The notes beneath the pieces are model-generated. The model worked only from the letters and a program-made list of their open reading frames with translations. It was not told the DNA's origin and did no database searches. A DNA stretch of 15,723 nt from JARLFX01 sp036404255. GTDB taxonomy: Bacteria; Acidobacteriota; Terriglobia; Terriglobales; Acidobacteriaceae. The stretch covers positions 1-15,723 of the forward strand of contig DASWOP010000225.1 in NCBI GenBank assembly GCA_036404255.1, given 5' to 3'. The stretch's first letter is position 1, and every line of letters begins with the position of its first letter. Shown piece after piece: positions 1-11,461 of the stretch. A program made the translations under genes and the position numbers.

Positions 1-1599
<1,599 letters not shown>

Positions 1600-1770
1600 A
1601 TCGGTTGTCTCCTGGCAGTTATTGTTGCGGGCTGCCCGTTGCTTCTGTTTGTCTTCCGTGCAGCGCTTGGTCTGCTGCGTTCGAATCTAAAATTTGCTCT
1701 CAACCGTCATCCTGCTATTCGATCCTTCCCCTTCGCTATCGCTCGAGGGTCAGGATGACGGCTGAGGCGG
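1600..1770 (-). other. rpoB-rpoC intergenic spacer
   Basis: This 171-bp spacer between rpoB and rpoC holds no credible ORF with a ribosome binding site apart from the rpoC Shine-Dalgarno itself. Its rpoB-proximal third is taken up by an inverted repeat (listed separately). A small GCAGC/GCTGC stem lies near 1660-1680. I found no convincing promoter, so rpoC is probably read through from rpoB. Confidence 0.6.
1704..1761 (-). repeat. Dispersed-type inverted repeat (GTCATCCTG...CAGGATGAC)
   Basis: Perfect 11-bp arms, CCGTCATCCTG at 1704-1714 and CAGGATGACGG at 1751-1761, enclose a 36-nt loop. Read on the minus strand, it opens GTCATCCTGACCC, then has GCGATAGCGAAGGGG and AAGGATCG. This matches the general pattern GTCATYCTGA-GCG-(A/C)AGCGAAG-RATC seen again at 12638-12667 and, more loosely, at 11758-11800. 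I recall such elements as abundant in Acidobacteriota genomes; copy number in this genome is unknown. In the transcript it would form a hairpin just after the rpoB stop codon, without a U-tract, so it is not an intrinsic terminator. Confidence 0.65.
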
Positions 1771-6249
<4,479 letters not shown>

Positions 6250-6310
6250 TTAGATGCTCCTCAAACTTGTCTCTGCCGGTCGAGGGCTCCACTGGGGCGA
6301 ACGCGGAGTT

Positions 6311-6338
6311 GGAAGCCGACTGCTTCCGGTATTTTTTT
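6311..6338 (+). terminator. Weak terminator-like hairpin on the strand antisense to rpoB
   Basis: GGAAGC at 6311-6316, a 5-nt loop, and GCTTCC at 6322-6327 are followed after GGTA by seven T residues on the plus strand (6332-6338). In that orientation it has the form of an intrinsic terminator, but the stem is only 6 bp and the T-run is offset by 4 nt. No plus-strand gene is upstream. On the rpoB-sense strand it is an A-run followed by a small hairpin in the rpoB leader. Confidence 0.25.
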
Positions 6339-6572
6339 GCGCCTATCGAATCTGCAGGGCCCGCCTCGACAGGACCCGCACTCAAGCGCGAGAAGAAACG
6401 CAACCGAAATTACCTCGGCTGCATAAAAAGAACTGTGCTAACGTTCAGGGCGAGAGGTGGTGCGAAGAGAGTGCATAGACGGAGATACGCCCGCAGGGAC
6501 AGGTGTGCCCTCGAGCGCGACAACCGGATTGTGCACTGAATCTCTGTGGATATCTGTAATGTCCGCCGCCCT

Positions 6573-6593
6573 TTGAGGCTCGCCCAGCCTCAA
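6573..6593 (-). other. Hairpin in rplL-rpoB spacer
   Basis: TTGAGGCT at 6573-6580 and AGCCTCAA at 6586-6593 form perfect 8-bp arms around the loop CGCCC. There is no U-tract on either side, so this is an RNA structure rather than an intrinsic terminator. Confidence 0.5.
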
Positions 6594-6629
6594 GGATGTA
6601 AATGCCGCGCGTGGAGATTGCTCGCTTCA

Positions 6630-6651
6630 TCATGCCCGCTGCACGGCATGA
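6630..6651 (-). other. Hairpin in rplL-rpoB spacer
   Basis: TCATGCC at 6630-6636 and GGCATGA at 6645-6651 form perfect 7-bp arms with an 8-nt loop. It lies about 40 bp from the 6573-6593 stem. No U-tract follows. Confidence 0.45.
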
Positions 6652-6739
6652 ATAGCGTCCGGCCAGAGGTAGACCGGAGTACATTCCGATTGTGCCAAGT
6701 ATGGAGATCGTCCGCTAGTTTAGCTGAAGCCGCGCGGAA

Positions 6740-6769
6740 GCGGTACTCCTATCTCTTCAAGAGTACCGC
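6740..6769 (-). other. Hairpin in rplL-rpoB spacer, candidate RNA processing site
   Basis: GCGGTACTC at 6740-6748 and GAGTACCGC at 6761-6769 form perfect 9-bp arms around a 12-nt loop. It lies about 90 nt downstream of the rplL stop codon on the transcript. In E. coli the rplL-rpoB spacer is cut by RNase III in a stem at a comparable place; a similar role here is only a guess by position. Confidence 0.5.
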
Positions 6770-6819
6770 GTCCGGCGGCTTTCAGGCAAATCGTGCCGGA
6801 GAGCCCAGGCTAAAACTCC

Positions 6820-6848
6820 AGAAACAAAACAGGGGCAAACGCCTCTGT
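6820..6848 (-). terminator. Attenuator-like hairpin just after rplL
   Basis: On the minus strand, ACAGAGGC and GCCCCTGT (plus-strand 6829-6848) pair with a 4-nt loop and one A-C mismatch. The second arm runs into a U-rich stretch (TTTTGTTTC). The start of the stem is about 12 nt past the rplL stop codon. The imperfect stem and interrupted T-run suggest a leaky terminator that would lower rpoBC transcripts relative to rplL, as is well known for E. coli. Confidence 0.5.
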
Positions 6849-6859
6849 CTAAAAGAGTT

Positions 6860-7234
6860 TTACTTGATTTCGACCGTTGCTACGCCCTCAAACTTCTTGG
6901 CGATAGCAGCTGCGTCTTCCTTGGAGATGTTCTCCTTCAGGGCCTTCGGTGCGCCGTCGACCAAGTCCTTGGCTTCCTTCAAGCCAAGGGCGGTGACTTC
7001 GCGAACAGCCTTGATGGTGTTGATCTTGTTCGCGCCGGCATCCTTGAGGACGACGGTGAACTCGGTCTTCTCTTCTGCTGCGGGTGCTGCTGCGCCGCCG
7101 CCGGCTGCCGGGGCTGCTGCAACTGCTGCCGCTGCGGAGACGCCGAGGCGCTCCTCAAGCTTCTTGACCAGCTCAGATGCTTCGAGCAGGCTCAGGCTAA
7201 CGATCTGATCTTCCAACTGTTGAATGTCTGCCAT
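6860..7234 (-). CDS. rplL: 50S ribosomal protein L7/L12
   Basis: Stalk protein that recruits and activates translational GTPases on the large ribosomal subunit. The 124 residues have the standard layout: N-terminal dimerisation helices that bind L10 (residues 1-32), an Ala/Gly/Pro-rich flexible hinge (about 33-55) and a C-terminal globular domain from EKTEFTVVLK to ATVEIK. The domain carries the conserved factor-binding helix around INTIKAVREVTALGLKEAKDLV. GGAGAG about 6 nt before the ATG fixes the start. It follows rplJ after 157 bp and is followed by an attenuator-like hairpin. Length and sequence are ordinary. Confidence 0.98.
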   Translation of the reverse strand: MADIQQLEDQIVSLSLLEASELVKKLEERLGVSAAAAVAAAPAAGGGAAAPAAEEKTEFTVVLKDAGANKINTIKAVREVTALGLKEAKDLVDGAPKALKENISKEDAAAIAKKFEGVATVEIK

Positions 7235-7301
7235 GATGTTCTCTCCGTTTTAATTCTGTAGTGCAAAATTTTATTATTGCTGTTGCATGCCGAAGCGGAT
7301 A

Positions 7302-7357
7302 GTGCGTCGCTCCGGTTGGCGCTCATCCAGGTTTCCGTTGCGCTCAGACTGACGCAC
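7302..7357 (-). other. Structured rplJ-rplL spacer element
   Basis: GTGCGTC at 7302-7308 and GACGCAC at 7351-7357 form 7-bp arms closing a 42-nt interval. Inside are two imperfect direct copies, TCCGGTTGGCGCTC (7311-7324) and TCCGTTGCGCTC (7334-7345). It lies in the rplL leader, about 67 nt upstream of the rplL start. It could be a translational or RNA-stability element; no known motif is recognised. Confidence 0.35.
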
Positions 7358-7391
7358 CTGCACAAGTACCGAATATGTTTACGGCGAAGAC

Positions 7392-8069
7392 TTAGCCTTC
7401 TGCCGGAGTGTCTGCGCCCGGGACTGCAACTTCGGGCTCTGCCGGTGAAGCTGCCTCGGCGCCGGGTACGACAACCTCGACCGCAGGAGCAATCGCTTCC
7501 TCAACGGGCGCGGCTGCTTCAGCAACCGGTGCGGCGGCGGGGCCAGCGAACTTGCCCTTTTCGACGCCCTGGTTGATGACGACCGCGAGATCGCGACCGG
7601 TAGCGTTGATGACCGTGGCCAGACGCTGCGCGGGTGACTGGATGAGGAAGAGGAGCTTCGAGAAGAGCTCTTCCTTGCCGGGCAGAAGCGCGAGCTGCTT
7701 GATCTCTTCGACGGTGATCACTCGACCATCTACGATGCCAAGCTTGAAGGTAAACTCTGCGTTCTCGCCAACCCAAGTAGAGACAGCCTTGGCGAGCGCG
7801 ACAGGATCGCCTGCGGTGTAGGCCACCGAGGAGACGCCCTTTAAACCCTTGAGAGCTGCTTCAATCTTGGTGCCAGTGGAAGCGCGCTCAGCGAGCTTGT
7901 TCTTGAGCACGCGATAGTTGCCACCAGCGGAGCGGACAACCTTGCGCAGTTCGTAATCCTGCGCCACGGTAAGCTTGGCGAATGTGCCGATGATGGCCGA
8001 GGTCGAGCTTTCGAGCTCACCGGCCAGGGCCTTCACCTTTGCGATTTTTACTGCCCTTGTCAATGCCAT
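7392..8069 (-). CDS. rplJ: 50S ribosomal protein L10 with extended C-terminal tail
   Basis: L10 anchors L7/L12 dimers to 23S rRNA at the base of the stalk, and in many bacteria the L10-L12 complex represses its own mRNA. The protein has 225 residues against 165 in E. coli. The globular RNA-binding part runs from MALTRAVKIAKVKAL to about residue 140, with YRVLKNKLAERA typical of the family. The L12-binding helix follows at about 145-170 (LLFLIQSPAQRLATVINATG). The last ~45 residues are a low-complexity Ala/Pro/Val/Glu tail (from GKFAGPAAAPVAEAAAP) absent from E. coli L10. The tail is in frame with no sign of a frameshift. AAGG about 9 nt upstream supports the start. It sits 75 bp after rplA. 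Confidence 0.97.
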   Translation of the reverse strand: MALTRAVKIAKVKALAGELESSTSAIIGTFAKLTVAQDYELRKVVRSAGGNYRVLKNKLAERASTGTKIEAALKGLKGVSSVAYTAGDPVALAKAVSTWVGENAEFTFKLGIVDGRVITVEEIKQLALLPGKEELFSKLLFLIQSPAQRLATVINATGRDLAVVINQGVEKGKFAGPAAAPVAEAAAPVEEAIAPAVEVVVPGAEAASPAEPEVAVPGADTPAEG

Positions 8070-8084
8070 AACAATCTGCCTTTT

Positions 8085-8131
8085 GCCGGGTGAACCCGGC
8101 GGAAACTGTGGTGTCGCGCCAAGCCGGCGCG
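8085..8131 (-). promoter_or_regulatory. Two tandem hairpins in the rplA-rplJ spacer, candidate L10 leader
   Basis: The 75-bp spacer contains CGCGCC-AAGCC-GGCGCG (8115-8131) and GCCGGG-TGAA-CCCGGC (8085-8100), both with perfect 6-bp GC-rich stems. Between them they occupy much of the region upstream of the rplJ start. On the mRNA the second stem ends just before the AAGG ribosome binding site. Autoregulatory L10 leaders occur at this position in many bacteria; I do not recognise the conserved L10-leader core, so the function is inference. Confidence 0.4.
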
Positions 8132-8144
8132 CAAAGCGAAACGG

Positions 8145-8855
8145 TTAAGCGCGGCCTGCGGCTTCGGCGACGGCGCCATCCAGCAAAACGCCGGGGCCCA
8201 TCGTGGAGCTGAGGTAGATCGCCTTGATGTACTTACCCTTGGCGGCGGACGGCTTCGCCTTCACCAGTGCGGTGATGACGGTGGTCGCGTTGTCAACCAG
8301 CTTCTGCACGTCAAACGAAAGCTTACCCACGGGGACGTGAACCAGTGCAGTCTTGTCCGTGCGGAACTCGACCTTACCAGCCTTGATCTCCTTGACGGCA
8401 GCGGCAACATCAGTCGCCACAGTGCCAGTCTTGGGATTGGGCATCAGACCTTTGGGGCCGAGCACCTTGCCGAGACGACCGACAGACTTCATCATGTCAG
8501 GCGTGGCAATGAGGGCGTCGAATGCGGTCCAGCCCTCTTTTTGAATTCTCTCAACCAGCTCGTCCCCGCCGAAGAACTCGGCGCCAGCGGCTTCCGCTTC
8601 CTTGATCTTGTCGCCGGAAGCGATGACTGCGACGATCTTGGTCTTGCCAAGGCCGTGGGGCAGGACAACGGTGCCGCGAACCATCTGGTCAGCGTGACGC
8701 GGGTCAACGCCCAGGCGCATGGTAAGATCGACGGTCTCGTCGAACTTGGCGAACTTCGCCTTCTGCAGGAGTGGAACCGCATCGGAAAGGGCATAAGGAC
8801 GGGGCTCGACGAGCGCGCGCGCCTTCGTAATATTCTTTGAGCTTTTCTTGGCCAT
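8145..8855 (-). CDS. rplA: 50S ribosomal protein L1
   Basis: L1 forms the mobile stalk near the ribosomal E site and in many bacteria represses translation of its own operon. The 236 residues match the usual length (234 in E. coli). Signature segments are FDETVDLTMRLGVDPRHADQ (about 38-57), LMPNPKTGTV (about 137-146) and the RNA-contact region FRTDKTALVHVPVGKLSF (about 163-180). GAGG 4 nt before the ATG supports the start. Normally rplK lies immediately upstream; here about 5.2 kb of unrelated genes intervene, and rplA instead has its own strong promoter at 8940-8968. It heads the rplA-rplJ-rplL-rpoB-rpoC unit. Confidence 0.98.
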   Translation of the reverse strand: MAKKSSKNITKARALVEPRPYALSDAVPLLQKAKFAKFDETVDLTMRLGVDPRHADQMVRGTVVLPHGLGKTKIVAVIASGDKIKEAEAAGAEFFGGDELVERIQKEGWTAFDALIATPDMMKSVGRLGKVLGPKGLMPNPKTGTVATDVAAAVKEIKAGKVEFRTDKTALVHVPVGKLSFDVQKLVDNATTVITALVKAKPSAAKGKYIKAIYLSSTMGPGVLLDGAVAEAAGRA

Positions 8856-8897
8856 GTTTCCTCATCTGCCACCCCGCGAGCTCTATTCTGCAAGGGC

Positions 8898-8926
8898 GTG
8901 GTCATCGATGCCCCACCAGACGGTGG
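8898..8926 (-). promoter_or_regulatory. Candidate L1-binding leader structure upstream of rplA
   Basis: On the mRNA the sequence reads CCACCGTCTGGTGG, then GGCATCGATGA, then CCACGCC. Two alternative pairings exist: a 5-bp stem CCACC/GGTGG with a 4-nt loop (8913-8926), or GGTGG pairing with the downstream CCACGCC to enclose GGCATCGATGA. The second resembles in outline the GGUGG...CCACC stem with an inner purine-rich loop that L1 binds on 23S rRNA. Placement in the leader of an orphaned rplA would allow feedback. This is a pattern match by eye, not a scored model. Confidence 0.3.
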
Positions 8927-8939
8927 AGACACTCTTATG

Positions 8940-9000
8940 AGTATGGGGGAAGATTCCGGGGGTGTCAAGAAATTTGCTTGATTTTGGCTGGATTTTGGAG
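8940..9000 (-). promoter_or_regulatory. Strong promoter with phased A-tracts for rplA-rplJL-rpoBC
   Basis: On the minus strand a perfect TTGACA (8963-8968), a 17-bp spacer and CATACT (8940-8945, 4 of 6 matches to TATAAT) form a sigma-70-type promoter. Upstream are three A/T tracts, AAAA (8993-8996), AAAA (8982-8985) and AAATTT (8970-8975), whose centres are 11 bp apart. That is the pattern of an UP element or intrinsically bent DNA, as at strong rRNA and ribosomal-protein promoters. Predicted transcription start is near 8933, giving a leader of about 77 nt. Confidence 0.75.
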
Positions 9001-9254
9001 CATATTCCTCAATTGCCCCAGTACCGCAACAAAGACAAGGAAATTCAGCTGCGTAGGCGAGCGCACATACGAAGTCCCGTAATAAGCATACAGTGGCACA
9101 ATCAACATCCAGCGATGAGTCTGGAGCGTTTATTTAGAGTGACGGAAAGCATCACCTGCCAAGCATTTCCCTGCGCGAACAGAGCTTGCCAGCTGCCATC
9201 CGATCCGACAGGGAAAGTACCTGATATTTGCAAGGTAGGATCCATGGGGGACTT

Positions 9255-11402
9255 ATGAACGCGGCCACTTCTATACAGGGTAGCGAGCACCGGTTTCAAT
9301 TGCTGGTGGAGGCGGTTCAGGAATACAGCATCTACATGCTGGATCCCGAGGGCCGGATTACCACGTGGAACATGGGCGCGGAGCGCATGAAGGGCTATAC
9401 CGCGACGGAGATCATCGGTAAGTCGTTTGAATGTTTCTTCCTGCCGGAGGACCTGGCTGCCGGCGCTCCGCAGAAGGCACTGGCAACGGCGCGAGAGACC
9501 GGCCGCTACGAAGGCGAGGGATGGCGTGTCCGCAAAGACGGCTCCACCTTGTGGGTGTCCGTGGTGATCAATGCCATACGGGATACCGACGGGACGCTGC
9601 TTGGTTTCGCAAAGGTGACGCGCGATATGACCATGCGCCGGGAGCAGGAAGCAGCTCTGCGCGCAAGCGAGGCCGCGCTACAGGCGGAGAAGGAATTGCT
9701 GCAGGTCACGCTCTATTCCATTGGAGATGGGGTAATTTCCACGGACCTGGCGATGAATATCAAGACGATGAACCAGGCAGCGGAGTTGATGACGGGTTGG
9801 ATGCTCAGTGAGGCAGCAGGGCGGCCACTGAACGAGGTATTCCGGCTTGTCGATCCGGAGACTGGGGCACCGCTGGTCAACCTGCTGGAGGAGTGCCTGG
9901 CCGAGAAGAGCCACTTTCACATGGACACGGGTGTGGGGTTGCTGGGACGTAGCGGCGTTCAATGGGCGATACAGCCTTCGTGGGATCCGATCCGTGCACG
10001 GAACGGTGAGATCCTGGGCGCGGTGGTGGTGTTCCATGATGTGACCGCGCTCCAGAGTGCGCAGCGCAATCTGGAGTTCCACACAAACTATGACATGCTG
10101 ACGTCGCTGCCCAACCGGCAACAGTTTCAGTCCACGCTGAAGGACGTGCTGGAGAGACCAGATACGCCAGGACAGAACGCGATCTGCTTTCTGGCGCTTG
10201 ACCGCTTCAAGATCATTAATGACACGGCCGGACATGGCGCAGGCGATCTGCTGCTGCGGACGGTAGGGCATCTGCTAACACAGTATGTGCATGGACCGGA
10301 GCTAGTGGCGCGGCTGGGCGGGGATGAGTTCGCCATGATCCTGCGCGACTGCACGGTGGAGCAGGCACAGGCCACAGTGACAAAGATGCTGGAGGCCATT
10401 GAAGGGCTGCACTTCCACTGGGAAGAGAGGATCTTCCGTACATCCGCGAGCGCTGGGCTGGCCATGCTGACAGCCGGCTCTGACGCGGCGGACGCAATGA
10501 AGCAGGCGGATCTGGCCTGCTATGCGGCCAAGCGGGCGGGGCGCAACCGCATCAGCGTGTACCGCGCAGACCAGAGCGAGGGCTATACGCGCTACCGGGA
10601 GCTACAGGTGGCATCTGAAATTCGGGATGCGATCATGGAAGACCGCTTTACCCTGTATGGGCAGAAGATCGTTGGGCTGAATGGCGACAATGCCCCGCGA
10701 TACGAACTGCTGCTGCGCATGCGCGACCGCAAGGGAGGGATTATGTCTCCGGCAGAGTTTATCCCTGCAGCCGAGCGCTACGATCTGATGGGCGATGTGG
10801 ACCGCTGGGTGATGGAGAGGGTGCTGAAGTACCACGCGGCGGAGTTCGCATCTATTCCGAATCTGCAACTGAGCGTAAACGTGTCAGCGAACTCGCTGAA
10901 TGACGCGAAGTTCCTCCCGTACATTTTGAAGCTGATAGCGGAGTCTGTGCTGCCGCCGACGGCGCTAACGATGGAGATTACGGAGACCTCGCTGATCAAT
11001 AACCTGACCAGCGCAAACAGCATCATCGAAGCGCTGCGCGCGACGGGCTGCAAGGTGGCACTGGATGACTTTGGGATTGGGCTTTGTTCGTTCAGCTACC
11101 TGCGCAGCTTCAAGGTCGATTACATCAAGATCGATGGGGATTTTGTGCGCAACATGGTAAGCAGCCCAGTGGATTTCTCCATTGTGCGAGCTATCAACAA
11201 TATCGCCCACGAGATGCTGGCGCAGACCATTGCGGAGTATGTGGAAGATGATGCAATCCTGAGCAAGATAACGGAACTGGGGGTTGACTTTGCCCAGGGG
11301 TATGGACTGGGACGGCCCGCGCCGGTGGAAGAGCTACTGCTGAGTTGCCCCGATCGCATCGACCCCATAGGCGGAGCGTTGCAACAAGCTGTGACTAGTT
11401 AA
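9255..11402 (+). CDS. PAS-PAS-GGDEF-EAL cyclic-di-GMP protein, probably a phosphodiesterase
   Basis: Likely cytosolic sensor controlling cyclic di-GMP; 715 residues from the ATG at 9255, which has GGGGGA a few nt upstream (a TTG at 9228 is an alternative). Order: PAS/PAC 1 at about 11-127 (FQLLVEAVQEYSIYMLD to FAKVTRDMT), a short coiled coil, PAS 2 at about 146-268, GGDEF at about 275-435, EAL at about 450-705. No membrane segment is seen. The EAL domain keeps its catalytic set: Glu484 (ELL variant), Asn542, Glu574, Asp604-Asp605 of DDFG, Lys625, Glu661 and Gln681. The GGDEF motif is intact at 355-359, but the metal-binding Asp of the DxDxFK segment is Ala314 (FLALDRFK), and the RxxD inhibitory site is HGPE. 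Net activity is therefore probably hydrolysis, with GGDEF perhaps binding GTP as a regulator; this is inference. It is divergent from rplA and 59 bp before the radical SAM gene. Confidence 0.93.
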   Translation: MNAATSIQGSEHRFQLLVEAVQEYSIYMLDPEGRITTWNMGAERMKGYTATEIIGKSFECFFLPEDLAAGAPQKALATARETGRYEGEGWRVRKDGSTLWVSVVINAIRDTDGTLLGFAKVTRDMTMRREQEAALRASEAALQAEKELLQVTLYSIGDGVISTDLAMNIKTMNQAAELMTGWMLSEAAGRPLNEVFRLVDPETGAPLVNLLEECLAEKSHFHMDTGVGLLGRSGVQWAIQPSWDPIRARNGEILGAVVVFHDVTALQSAQRNLEFHTNYDMLTSLPNRQQFQSTLKDVLERPDTPGQNAICFLALDRFKIINDTAGHGAGDLLLRTVGHLLTQYVHGPELVARLGGDEFAMILRDCTVEQAQATVTKMLEAIEGLHFHWEERIFRTSASAGLAMLTAGSDAADAMKQADLACYAAKRAGRNRISVYRADQSEGYTRYRELQVASEIRDAIMEDRFTLYGQKIVGLNGDNAPRYELLLRMRDRKGGIMSPAEFIPAAERYDLMGDVDRWVMERVLKYHAAEFASIPNLQLSVNVSANSLNDAKFLPYILKLIAESVLPPTALTMEITETSLINNLTSANSIIEALRATGCKVALDDFGIGLCSFSYLRSFKVDYIKIDGDFVRNMVSSPVDFSIVRAINNIAHEMLAQTIAEYVEDDAILSKITELGVDFAQGYGLGRPAPVEELLLSCPDRIDPIGGALQQAVTS

Positions 11403-11412
11403 AAATCCACAG

Positions 11413-11441
11413 TTGACGAGATCGGAAAGCAGGCCTATTCT
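11413..11441 (+). promoter_or_regulatory. Promoter for the radical SAM gene
   Basis: TTGACG (11413-11418, 5 of 6 matches), a 17-bp spacer and TATTCT (11436-11441, 4 of 6) lie in the 59-bp gap after the GGDEF-EAL gene. The predicted start near 11448 leaves about 14 nt of leader, which includes the GAGG at 11451-11454. The gene can therefore be expressed independently of its upstream neighbour. Confidence 0.6.
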
Positions 11442-11461
11442 CGCCCATACGAGGCGAATAA

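Larger units (their letters stand above)
6250..6859 (-). other. Long rplL-rpoB spacer with several hairpins
   Basis: 610 bp lie between the rplL stop and the rpoB start, against roughly 100-320 bp in well-studied bacteria. The open frames inside it (for example 79 codons at 6445-6684, minus strand) lack a ribosome binding site and overlap the hairpins, so I do not call them genes. Perfect or near-perfect stems are at 6829-6848, 6740-6769, 6630-6651, 6573-6593 and 6311-6327. I found no strong minus-strand promoter (no TTGACA/TATAAT pair at 16-18 bp), so rpoB expression probably depends on partial readthrough from rplL. The region resembles in concept the E. coli rplL-rpoB attenuator and RNase III region; that comparison is inference. 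Confidence 0.6.
8856..9254. other. Divergent intergenic region between rplA and the GGDEF-EAL gene
   Basis: This 399-bp region separates two genes pointing away from each other. The rplA side carries a clear promoter and about 77 nt of leader (listed separately). A weak plus-strand promoter candidate, TTGATT (8978-8983), 17 bp, CATATT (9001-9006), overlaps the A-tract area but would leave a leader of about 240 nt. I see no sigma-54 site, repeat or small gene with a ribosome binding site between 9010 and 9250. Confidence 0.5.

Noticed and set aside
6445..6684. 79-codon minus-strand frame inside the rplL-rpoB spacer
   Set aside because: It is in operon direction and Cys-rich, but has no Shine-Dalgarno and overlaps two hairpins; probably chance.
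6546..7208. Open frame of 220 codons on the plus strand across the rplL-rpoB spacer and rplL
   Set aside because: Its second half is antisense to rplL, and no start signal or family match was seen.
9086..9110. Sigma-54 promoter (TGGCAC) upstream of the GGDEF-EAL gene
   Set aside because: The required TTGC-type -12 element is missing at the right spacing.
9228..9254. TTG start for the GGDEF-EAL gene
   Set aside because: The ATG at 9255 has a closer G-rich Shine-Dalgarno and loses no domain; TTG remains possible.
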